Notes under the pieces: generated by a model | What the model saw: the letters and a program-made list of their open reading frames with translations, nothing else | Databases searched by the model: none | Told to the model about the DNA's origin: nothing | Program-made: the position numbers and the translations under genes | Assembly (NCBI GenBank): GCA_011800805.1 | Contig: MPNW01000015.1 | Coordinates: 341,402 to 405,401, forward strand | Length of the DNA stretch: 64,000 nucleotides | Reading direction: 5' to 3' | DNA from: Hirudo medicinalis | Taxonomy: Eukaryota; Annelida; Clitellata; Hirudinida; Hirudinidae | Shown here: in pieces, positions 31,128 through 42,174 of the stretch | Position numbering within the stretch: the first letter of the stretch is position 1 | Layout of the letters: each line of letters begins with the position of its first letter

Positions 31128-33582
31128 ATGCCTCCGGAGTGCACATCGATTGATCCGCGAGATTTTTAGTTCAATTCATTTCCTCAAGGATGGCCCTTGG
31201 TGAAAACAATAAATATTGTCTGGAATTACCCAACTATGTTATGGAGGGTTTAATGTTCTTCAGTAATGGTTGTATTTTAATGGCTTATAATTGCACTTCT
31301 TATGTTTAATTCAGTGGCTTTATGTTCAGCATCACTAACAAATATTATTACATTATTAGCCTTCTTATCCGATCTACCTTCTTACGGCATAAGTTATAAT
31401 CTTTTTGTGTAAATATGGATAAGGTAACTCATTTTATTACTTAACAAAGGTTTGTTTGAGTTGCTTGATTCATATTTGATATATTCACTTGTTAGCTTAT
31501 TAGTGCCTCTCTGAGCTTGAAACATTAGTTTCCATTTCATGCCCTTTTTTGCCGACAAAGCCTCCCATTGGATGGTCACCTTGTGGTCTCAAGTTTCTAA
31601 CTTTGCATTTCATGCAGCATACTGAACCATGCTGTTTCTAACTTTAAGATACATGCAGCATGCATGTCATGTCCTCAACAGTGAACCTCCTGTTATTTTT
31701 CTTTTTTATTTCTAGTTTTTAACCTGGGGTATCAGAAGATTGGGCCGAGGAAAGCTGCTTTTCTTAGTTTTTCTGTATGCGTTTAACTTTTCCGCTCAAT
31801 ATCTCGAGAATTTCTTGCATTGCTCGTGTCGCTGAAATCCTCATTCTTTTAGTACAAATGTATTAGTTGAATGGCTGACATCATGTTTTGATGGTAAACT
31901 TGTTTTGTTTTGATGTTCACAATTAATGTAAATTCTCAATTGGGGGATTGATCTGCCAACTCACTGGAGTAAATCTTGCATGGCTTTCAGTGAGGATTTC
32001 CAATTATGCCTTAACCTTTCCTGGGCTCCAGTACACTTTCTCAACACTCCATATCTGTGTCAGGCTTTACTTTCCTATTTATTACTTTATAATTTATTCC
32101 AGGACTTATGTGGGTGATTGTTGGGATGAACACCTTATCTCAAGCAATTGCAATGTTGACAGCCATTGCCTGCCCAATGTTGTTTGTATCAAATGCCTGA
32201 ACCAATTTTTAAAGATATTAGTATAAAGGTAGTAGCAGTTTTTAAATATTTAAGAACCATTTTTAATCACGGTGAAAATTGCTCTTTTGAACCAGTGTTA
32301 AATAGCTGCTTTTCATTTGGGTAGCAGTGTTAAATGGTGACCTGATGCTAGTGGGTGTTTTTAGGGATGCATGGCTCTTCATGCAGATCTATAATGTCTC
32401 GTCCAATAATTTATTGTCAAATTGGCGATTGGAGGGGATTAGGACGATTTTGCAATGTTCATTTTATTGACTTGTTATAGTGGAAATGTTAAAAATGCAT
32501 TTCTAAGAAATAAATAGTGGATGTCAAAATGCCGCATCTTTAACCGTTTTACCGCAGCGACAGCAGTGGCGTGAGGGACACATATTCATGACGATGTTAT
32601 GAAACCGCTCGGTTCATTGCGAATGAAATGCTGTCTATCCTTAATCGAAGCAATGAGGCTGTCTTGAACAAAAATAATTAGGATTCTCCATCTTCGTAGC
32701 GGTTGCTTCGCACGAGGTTCGACGACATCGAGCGATCCCCGGGTCTAGTACTTATTTTGATGGAAGGGCTCCAACGTGCTCTGATGCTTCCATGAACATC
32801 AACTCTTCCTTCTCCCGCTATTTTAAAACCCCTTGCCGTTGATCACCCCATCTCCAGAGAACACAGCCAAATCCTGCTACCTCATCATCTAAGTCTCATG
32901 CGGGCATTTCCGTCCGTTGCACTCCAGTTGCGCGACTTGTGCCCTTGAACAGCTCAGTTTCTCTCTCTGTCAGAGCCCTAACTCTTTGCGACACACATGC
33001 CTCTTTGACTCATTCCTTCCAACGCATACAGAATAAACTTGCTAAGCTCGTCCTCCTCAATTTCAGCAACACCAGCCTTTGATTGCCTGAAGCAGCCACA
33101 CTGGTCTCTCATCTTCAAAATCACAATCATCACGTCCCATACTCTCGCAACTTCCAATCCACCTCATTCGCTGCCTTCTTTCATTATCCATCATTCACTT
33201 ATACCAACCAGCCCACAGGACAACATCGTCAACAAAGGCTTTTCATCAGGGATGCCTCATAACACCTCAACTGTCCCTGTAGCCATTCAAACACCTGAAA
33301 ACCCATCTTCTCAGGAAGGCATGATAATGGGACACAAGGCACCTCATAAATATATTAATGTTGAGCCTGATACTCACTCTAAAAATCCCATTCTATAACA
33401 CAAAAGTCTCTTGCACCAGATTTAGCTGCATAACAAACTTCTGAAGTTACAAAAATCAACACTAAGAATTTAGAAATTAGCACTTGCTATACTGTGACAT
33501 TTTTAATATTGAGAACTGTTATGTTTTAGATTGTATTGGCACACACGCGTCACAGTACGACAGTTGCTAATTAGGGAATGAT
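31128..33582. other. ELOVL 3' UTR and intergenic sequence
   Basis: The polyadenylation signal AATAAA is at 31208-31213. A GC-richer block at 32560-33400 includes a 119-codon plus-strand frame (33039-33398) rich in Ser, Pro and His. It lacks any recognised domain, and I would not call it a gene without transcript evidence. Confidence 0.35.
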
Positions 33583-36108
33583 TCAGGCAGTCTTTTCATC
33601 CTCCTCAGCCTTTCCTAAAGTTTCCTCACTTTTTTGGGTTGCTTCTTTATCTGCTTCCTGGATGTGCTGGGATGAACCCTAACATCACCAGAATATTAGT
33701 AATAGAATTAACCAAATTAATTACAAATTGTAATGAAATACCTGGATGGTGGTATGTTGCTGGGCACTGCTCACTTGTTCTGCCATGTTCTTCTGCTTTT
33801 CAATCAATTCTTCTTTTGCCTTGATGACCATCTGGCTGAATACCTCATCAGTGATCTGAGGCTTGTTGTCACAGAGCTTACAAGTATTAAAATTAATTAA
33901 GATCACAGATCTATTGAAGATGACGGAATGCATATGTAAAAAAAAGACAATTGAAATGCGTTTTGTATATTTTATTAGACATCACATACAAATATTATCT
34001 TAGGAATACAATCACAAGCACACGTATCACCTTGTTAAGGTCGGTATAGAACTGTTCGCTCGACTCTGAGAATCGCATTTTCTTTGTTCTGTGTTTCTCT
34101 TCAATTTGTTGCAATTCATTTTCTAACTTGACCTGAAATAACATGAATTAAATTAATAACAATCACAACAACTAGCATAAGCAACAATAAAAGTATTCCA
34201 GAGGAATTATTTTTTAGGCAAATGATTTACTTAATTATTTACTACTTAATTCGTCAGCATGTACAACAAAATGTCAACATATTCATAAAGATGTTCAAAT
34301 TATTATAAGAAACAATACATAAATTACATCAAAGAACATGCAACCTGATGAGTTGTCAGCGATCGGACCTGCCTCTTGAGCACCACCATCCTCGATTCAT
34401 TGATGATTGTCCTTACATCAGGCACCACAGCGTCACTGAAGATTTCATTGATCAGACAATGATTTCTATAATATCTGGCAGCAGAAACATTCTTCACAGA
34501 ATAGCAGTCTTCCAGATCTAATGAAAAGTATGATAGAATCATTTCATCAACATTCCCCTAATAACCTAATAAAAAGTAGAATGATTTTATGAATGTATGA
34601 CATGGATTGAAGAAAACTTTCAGAATCAAATATTACCATCCTCCTCTTCATTGGCCTGAATTGCTGAAACAATTCTCTGATCGGTCACTTCTCTCTGTGG
34701 GGGTGCCTTCTATAAAAAAAAATTGAAGTTTTTGGATCTTGGATTGGATGTTCAAAACATCTTAATGAAACGTAATGACTCTTTCACTACAAGATCCCAA
34801 AACAACTAACGCTCCTCCTCGAATTCTTTTCAGGCTCCTCAGGTTCTGCATCAACATCTACTTTCCCTTTAGCAGCTACCCAAGAAAGATAGGCGGGCGA
34901 GTTGTGATATGCCTTCAGAGCATCAATGTACTGGAGCTGATGAAAAAATATGCAACAATGCATTGCTGAATTTAATGATTGCTTCCTAATATGAACTCAC
35001 ACCTTTTCATTTTCATATTCATCTATGTATTCTTGCTTCTGGTCATCACTCAATTCCCTCCACATCTGACCAATTATCTTTCCTATCTCCCACAGCTTTA
35101 AATCTGGATTATTGGCTTTGACTGAATCCCAAACCTTCAATGGAAATTCAAAGTAAGTTTGCTATATAGTTAGAAACTGATCTGAATTTTAATAGTATAT
35201 TGAAACCCACCAAGCGGCTGACTTTCCTGCTGTACCTCATGTAAGGCATCAAAGGCTTATCTGGTGGTTTTGGTTGCTTGTTTGACTTGTTGTCTCCCTG
35301 AATGTTGGCCACTCAATCAATTATTACAAATATTTACATCATTACAGAAACATTTGCATATACATCTTATCTTAAATTAAATCACAAACATCCAAAAAAA
35401 ACCTACTCCTTTTGACCCAAGCTTAGCGGGAGCATAAGACGGGTGTCCGTGAGGGTTAGTCACAAATGGATTCACAGGTTTAATCATTGGAGCCTGCCCC
35501 AAACCTTCCTGAGCACAAGTGATTTCATAAGTAGTATGAAATAAGATAGAGAAATTGAAAACTAATTTAAAAAAATAAGGAGCCATGCTATTCTAACATA
35601 CCACATTTAAAATGTAAAACCTCAAATAAAAACACAAATGGCATCCTCATATGTACTCCAATGCACTGCTTAAACCAACACATTGCCTGACATTATCACA
35701 ACAATATTTAACAAAAAGCAGGCAAGAAAATCCAAATAATGCTAATTCTTGAGACAATTGTCATGCCATAACCTCACCATATTCTGGGAACTTGTTTGAC
35801 CTGTGTTATAGTTTGGATATAAATGTCTATTAATTCGTGCATAACCACCTGTGTCTGAAATTAAATACATTTGTGGACGAGCAATTGCTTCAATGTAGAT
35901 TAAAAGCTGAAATTGCTAATCAGTAATTCTGATAAAAAATTAAACCTATTTAAATTACACATTCCCAAACCATAACAGCTAAAGGCCATCTTGATTCTCA
36001 AAAAATGTCAGTTAATAATGCTACAAGTACATAAATCAGATTACTTAATAAAAAAAATTCAAGCATACGCTGGGACTGAGGTGTCTGCGGCCTGTGAAAT
36101 GAAGACAT
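33583..36108 (-). CDS. SMARCE1: SMARCE1/BAF57, SWI/SNF complex HMG-box subunit
   Basis: This is a subunit of BAF/PBAF chromatin-remodelling complexes; its HMG box binds DNA. Exons on the minus strand are 36108-36069, 35848-35778, 35508-35407, 35297-35223 (or to 35211), 35134-35003, 34936-34811, 34709-34637, 34517-34345, 34132-34031, 33876-33742 and 33678-33583. Together they encode 374 residues (378 with the other donor). The human protein has 411. The N-terminus is short and Pro/Asn/Tyr-rich. The HMG box (about 81-152) reads [35 protein letters not shown] and ending [15 protein letters not shown]. Next comes the SMARCE1-specific block [20 protein letters not shown], the coiled coil [12 protein letters not shown] to [13 protein letters not shown], and an acidic Gln/Glu-rich tail. 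The start ATG gives [10 protein letters not shown]. The donor after RYSRK is ambiguous by 12 bases. Confidence 0.95.
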
Positions 36109-36422
36109 GGTCTTAGATGATCAACCTGTGAAATATTGACATTCACCAAAGTAATATTGCTGTTACAAGCAAGTAATAACTGCAAGTTATAATGCAATCA
36201 CAGAAATCCAAAATCAATATTTCTAAAAATTAAAGTTAGTACAGCAACTCTCAACAACTTTAATTTGTGAAACACCTGCAGCTTAACACTTTTAGGCTCA
36301 GATAAATTATCCCTTTATTAATTATTTATTATCCCGTGTCTTCGAGTTTTTTGAGCCTCAGCCTAAGTCCATCTAAGTTTTAGTCATACTGTACCCTACT
36401 AACAAAAGCTAAAAGCATTTAA

Positions 36423-36424
36423 AT

Positions 36425-36469
<45 letters not shown>
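36423..36469. repeat. Microsatellite (TA)n
   Basis: About 22 TA units with one interruption, located upstream of SMARCE1 on the intergenic side. Confidence 0.95.
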
Positions 36470-36471
<2 letters not shown>

Positions 36472-36964
36472 GCGCTTACACTCTATTTCTCAACACGTTG
36501 ACCTTATGAGCAACCTAATACATCCTGATTTTGCAAGACTTTTTGAAACGCTACGTCGTCCTTGCGATTTTCTAATCAATTATTGAAGGATGGAAATTTT
36601 CTATTTATAAATCTCTGAGCATTTCCATATTCAAACAACTCTCGACTATTTCAATCAAGTACTAACCAAAAAAATAAAGCGTCCCCCCACAGCATAAGTG
36701 AGATCTAAACAAAACAATATGGACTCACAATCTCTGTTATTAAATTTATTAATATTTCATCGTTCTTTTCCAAAACAAGACGTTTTAAAGTTATAATATA
36801 CTGATAAATTTTAACATTAATTTATCATTAAAATTTAAAAAAAAAGACATTAATGGTCATTATTTAATGTATTAGTTCGGATAAGCTATTGAAAGTAAGC
36901 GAATGCATAAAGCAAATGTAAATAATACAAAAATTTATGGACAGATCAGTAATACCAAATTATA

Positions 36965-37270
36965 TTAAAAAGGATGTCATTCCCCTTGTGGCTACGCATT
37001 CGGCAACGAATTCCAGGCGGATAATTCCCGACTGCTTGTGTTTGCTTGGTAAGCTACATTGGGAACGTCACTCCGGTTTTTCCCGGAGGATTTAAGATAT
37101 ATTTCATTCCCCTGACTTCTGCAAATGTAATAAGAAACTCATAACTCGGACCCACAGGGAATCGTCAGAGTACTCCCCTCACCGAAACTTTGCCTCCAAA
37201 CTCCTTACGTTTTCCGGACGTAGCCGCACCTTTGGTTAGGCAGATGTCTCTGTCGGCTAAATACTTACTC
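36965..37270. other. GC-richer island, unidentified, with a hairpin
   Basis: The base composition is clearly higher in GC than on both flanks. It contains a perfect hairpin, CTCCGG-TTTTTC-CCGGAG, at about 37073-37090. Both strands have longish but interrupted frames. It may be a repeat, a pseudogene or a CpG-type regulatory island. I did not recognise it. Confidence 0.3.
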
Positions 37271-38354
37271 TAAACAACCTTACTTACTTCCACCATTGTA
37301 TGGTTCATCGACTAAAGACTCGCGGCGGCCTTTGAATATCGTTATCGCATAACGCAAACTGAGCGTTATATTTTTTTATAGCGACACTAAACTTTGAAAA
37401 TTATGCTCATCTGTCGCGAACATAAATCGCATTAAACGTGTAAAATGAAGTGAGATCAATGTCGACCACTTAATAAATTGTCCAATTTTCAGATGTGGTA
37501 ACTGAAGCTTTCGACTTTCTTCGACACGCGTGGTAAATTCAACTAATATTAGGGGACAAGTGTTTATTAAAGATTTTATTAAACAAGTCTATTGTAAACA
37601 ACAAACATTAATCTGTGCTTGGCTCGATAACGGCGACAAAGCGCTACAGTCGCCAGCTTTCTTCAAATTCAAATTTTATATTTGGCTTTTGTGCGCGCCA
37701 ATAGAGATGTGCAGTCACTACATGGCCATGCATAAGCGTTTTTATTAAACTCTAGTTTGATGATCTCTTATACTTTCCTTGATTTTTTTAAACATAAATC
37801 CTGGGTACTTACTCCAAGATTAATGTAGATGTAACCAGGACGAAGATGCCAGTGATTGAGATACTTTACTAACTTCCCGTATAGGTCGTATTCAAAAAAC
37901 CGAAATGTTACTAAGGACATCATAAATTAACAAAGAGTTAAAATTGTATAATAACTGAACATAATTATATTTGTTTATTTTAAATAAATTTTGTAATTAG
38001 ATCGGTTTATCAATTTTCAAACAATTTTTTGTTAACTTTGAGAATATCCCTAGGTCCAACCTTTGGGTGTCTTCGGTCCTTCCCCCTCTTCCTCTTGTGT
38101 GGCTCATATAACACTAAGCATAAAAACCAAAATAAAAAAAATTTTAATTGCAAGTCCCACAATCATTCTTCTAGGAGATTTCAATATCAATATCAATATG
38201 TCAACACAAACATCGAACCTTGTAGCCCAAAAATTTCATAATACAACATCAACCTAACCCAAAGATTACCCGACAAGAATGATCTCAACAAGTGCAACTA
38301 TCGTTGACAATGTATTTTGAAAGGTTATTGGAATATATTATCTAATATAATTGG
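37271..38354. other. Intergenic, no gene seen
   Basis: Short frames at 37530-37748 and 38029-38257 have no family resemblance. Confidence 0.35.
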
Positions 38355-38890
38355 GGCTGCAGATGGATTAAATTTTTAATCGCGATTGATCGCTCAATCA
38401 ATGTTTCAATCTCGATTAGCCGCACCATATTTTTAAATAATTTCCAACATATTTCAATTTTATTCATGATAAAATGCTTACAATAGTCGTTCAAAAATAG
38501 TTTTTTGTGGATAATTCATTCACATTTAGCCAATTGCTGAGGCAAATGAGTCTATCGATGCTGTCTGGAGACAGAGAAGCACATTTCTTATTCATAACAT
38601 GTCAAGAAATAGAAAAAGCCGTTCACATGGCACAGCAGCTGGAGAAGCTAAGTATTTGAAGGCAATAAGGCCACATGACGGCACATTTCGCTACCATTAC
38701 CATGGACACAAATCTTTGACTGGTTCTACTCTGTAATGTGCTAAAGCTTTTGTTGCAGCAGATGTAGATACTTGTGTTCATCGTATGTTTTTAAAGTTCG
38801 GTCTTTGTACACAATAATAATATGGGAAGCCGGAAGCCAAAGAAATGCGAGCTTCATACGAGCCGGTTGAAAGAAACCATTGTTAAATTA
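38355..38890 (+). repeat. Interspersed repeat B, copy 1
   Basis: It starts with an AATCGCGATTGATCG-like stretch, continues with GTCTGGAGACAGAGAAGCAC and AGCTGGAGAAGCTAAGTA, and ends near TTTGTACACAATAATA. The same order of blocks is found at 57625-58640. ATTAATCG-type ends are common in non-autonomous DNA transposons, so a degenerate DNA element is likely. Confidence 0.65.
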
Positions 38891-39279
38891 TATTCCATAC
38901 AGTAGTTTTCAGACAATCTCTACAGACATCTACACGCGCAGATTAGACACAACTTCTTGCTAAGAGACCCCCTATCAAAAATATGTCAAAAAGCTTCCCC
39001 TTCTAAAAAAAAACACCCTTCCCAAAAAAATGATTTTTACAATTTTTAATTTGTTTTTTTAATTTAATTTCAATTTAAGTTGTATCAATATAAATTTATC
39101 ACTATTTTATTTTGAAAGTAAATATAATATTTGTTGTAGGCTATGTCAAAGGTATCACAATGATGTTGCCATGTACAACAGCACTATCAGATCGTGCTCG
39201 CGACATTTGCGTTTACAAAACCCATATTAGTCACTCTGAAATGCAAGTCGTCATGTTTTTTCTTTAACCCGACCAGGCC

Positions 39280-39440
39280 TGTCCCCCCATTTCTATTACC
39301 AGCACTGATATCCGGGTTTCACCCTGCCTTGAAAATTTTCCTCTTCAGAGAAAGCTAACTTTAATATTGAAGTGGTCTTGAAGTTCTATTTGAACATATA
39401 TATAATCAAATTCGGAATCATTATCATTAACGTTTCGATA
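39280..39440 (+). repeat. Interspersed repeat C, copy 1
   Basis: The blocks GGGTTTCACCCTG, CAGAGAAAGCTA and TATAATCAAATTC are shared in order with 51460-51600. The family type is unknown. Confidence 0.45.
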
Positions 39441-39891
39441 TTGTAAGTAGTAGCATATAACAAATTAAACAGCTACAAACAGTTATTACATATTATAAAA
39501 CTTCGTCTCGATATAATATAGAGCACTAAATAAAATGAAAAAGATTGTTGTGGTAGTTGCAACAAGAAATTATAATGACATCATTGTAATAGTTATTTTT
39601 CATGTTTCATTTTAAATCCTAAATTGAGTTTTGCATTTATTTATAGTTTAGATGCTCTGTAAATCCAATTATTATTATTGCTAGTAATGCTTAAATATCA
39701 TGTCTGATGGTGATGTGATATACTGAGCACTTACATTGACTTTAAATAATTTATTTAGCCCATGTATTTAAATGCCTATGCATGAGTATGTTATAAATAT
39801 TCAGGTACATAAGCGCATTGTTTGCGTTGCTCTCGAATTCGGTTGCTCGGTTGTTCCGCCGATTTTATTTTGCAGTAAGTGTTAACAGCTG
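39441..39891. other. Intergenic and 5' flank of the Par-4 gene
   Basis: No gene is seen. TTTTATTTTGCAG at 39863-39875 could be the acceptor of a 5' UTR intron just before the ATG. Confidence 0.35.
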
Positions 39892-41668
39892 ATGGCGTCA
39901 AGTTCTTTAAGTCAAGAGAGCTTGGATCACGAATTGAAGGTTTTGACGAGGAGAAATAGAGTAAAGGTGGCCAATAGAAACCGATCAACTTACAGTAAAC
40001 ATGAATCATTTGAAACCACCGATGACCACGACTTAGCTGATATCAAAGTAGAAGATTTTATATCTGGGGACCACACGTTAGGTATGAGCCCGGGATTTCT
40101 GTTTTATGATCATGAATCGCCAAATAGATTTAAAGTAAAAGACAAAAGGTGGCCTGGTTATCCACATAAAGCCAAACCATTGGTTAAAGACAAGAGGAAA
40201 CTGAGAGAAAAGAGAAGAAGTTCTGGAGTGATGCACATGCAATCTACCGAGGTTGCTTGATGTGATTTATATTTTTGTTGCAATTATAGAATTACAGAAA
40301 CAAAATTGATCAGAGTATTTAACTTCTGGTTATCTACTTCTGTTCAGAGTTCAGAAGACTTAATGGATGAGTCAGAATGTAACAAGGAGCAATCTAGTCA
40401 GACGCAGAGTGGGACAATTACTTTGCAACAGAAATCAAATACTGGTACTCATAATGAAGTCATTGATGCTGATAACCCCCAAACACCTGAAGAGGTGTTA
40501 TCTTCATTGTCACAGAAATGTTTGACAGATTAAATTATTTTGTGTAAATCTTGCAGGATCATAAGGGATTCACAAGCAGAGCTATGAGGAACAAAAGGTG
40601 ACATGACTTCATTATCACATCTCAATTTAGTGCATTTAGGAAATGAAATGTGATAGAGGAAGCATGGGTTTCCTTAAGGTTGACCGTTGAGTTATTTTAT
40701 TTGTTTTTTTTTCTGTTGGTTTACTGTTGTGCTTGGTTAATAAATAAAATTGTCCAAAAAAAAAAAGATTATTTCTTGACCTTTTAAGCCCTTCGGACCT
40801 GGATGCAGATTTGGAGGATAATCAAGATTACGATAGCACAGTCAGTCAGCCTGACATTGGATGCTCCCGGACAAACAGTTCGGCAAGGTTTCCAACTCTT
40901 CCAACTGTTCCCTCATCTCTTCATGAAGGTTTGAAAGTGTCAGTGAATTACTGTGATGTATCTGGTGACGCTAACCAGCATACTAAGAGTGAAGAAGAAT
41001 CCAGCACACTTGAAAGGGATGGTGCCATCGAAGAGGTTTCTTCTACTTTCAATCAGGCTCATTCCTTATAATAATAATCTAGTTTGCTAATTTAAGCTTA
41101 TTAAAAATCCCTATAGTTGTAAATTATAAGTGATCAAGAAAAATAATGCAATTTATATGCACAAATCCAAGAATTCATTTGTAGTAAGTTTTGAAGCTTT
41201 AAAACAGGGATTGAAGGCAATAAACTTACACCTTCTTGAAGCATGCTTTTTCTATTGCTGGTTTGAAATCATGTTGCAGAGGCTTGCCAAGGAACAAGAG
41301 AAAAATAAAATACTGCAGAATTTGTTGAAGGAAAAGGACCAAATTATTGTTGAGCTGGAGAAGCAAATTGTGTTGCTCTCACAAGTAGGCTTTTCCTTTA
41401 AATTCCTGAAGAGACATGTGATAATTAAAACCATTACACAACCTTTTGATCAGATGAAACATTATTTGCATCACACTGGGCACAGAGCATTAAATCCTGC
41501 ATAAAATACAAATCTGACAGCTTTATCTAGTTTCTAGGCAATTCACAAAATAATTATTTTTCTTCATCTAGAAGCCATGAGTCTGATTTGGCAACCAACG
41601 GATCATTGGAGCTCGTACACGATCTCAAACCCATGCAAATCTTTATTCAGTCATTGAGATTTTATTGA
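39892..41668 (+). CDS. PAWR: Par-4/PAWR-like pro-apoptotic protein
   Basis: This is a homologue of prostate apoptosis response-4, known in vertebrates as an inducer of apoptosis and partner of atypical PKC and WT1. Exons 39892-40251, 40348-40494, 40557-40597, 40789-41035, 41280-41384 and a tentative last exon 41531-41668 give about 345 residues (human 340). The diagnostic match is KRKLREKRRSSGV at 101-113, which corresponds to the core of the SAC domain including its nuclear-localisation basic cluster. The kinase site RRST of mammals is RRSS here. A coiled coil at 266-300 (RLAKEQEKNKILQ, then LLKEKDQIIVELEKQIVLL) fits the leucine-zipper region. The central part is acidic, Ser/Thr-rich and disordered. 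The last exon is uncertain: it does not continue the zipper, and alternative acceptors would end the protein soon after residue 300. AATAAA is at 41902. Confidence 0.8.
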
Positions 41669-42174
41669 AGAGAAGACAGACTTCCCAAATTTGACATTTC
41701 ATCTTATTTTGATGTTTTTAATTGTACATTCCACCGAAACACTGGTCAATATTATTTAAATTTGTGCCGTCTCGTTCTCACATGGCATATTCGTAGTTTC
41801 CGTCGTGCTTTATTTTGGATGACATGTGAATGACATGGCATCTGCGAAAAAATTAGATCTTCCTAATGTATCCAAATGTTTCATCATTTTCACTATTTAA
41901 AAATAAAACAACAGTTGTTATCATAATATTCCTTCTTGCATTGGTTAGTTGTTATGCAGTAATTTGAAACCATTTGAAGGATCATAAAGCTGAACAAAAC
42001 AGGGGCACAATTGCTATGTACACATATACAAAATTCTCCATGCATCTAATAACATGAGAAAACTGTTCTGAACAGAAATCAGCTTAATACTTGAAAAATG
42101 TAACTTCCTGACTTTTTATTAACAGAATTAAATCAAAATAAATTAATAGCAACTCATCTATACATTAACAAATC

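Noticed and set aside
33039..33398. 119-codon Ser/Pro/His-rich plus-strand frame
   Set aside because: No domain, no splice partner and no known relative; composition follows a GC-richer non-coding block.
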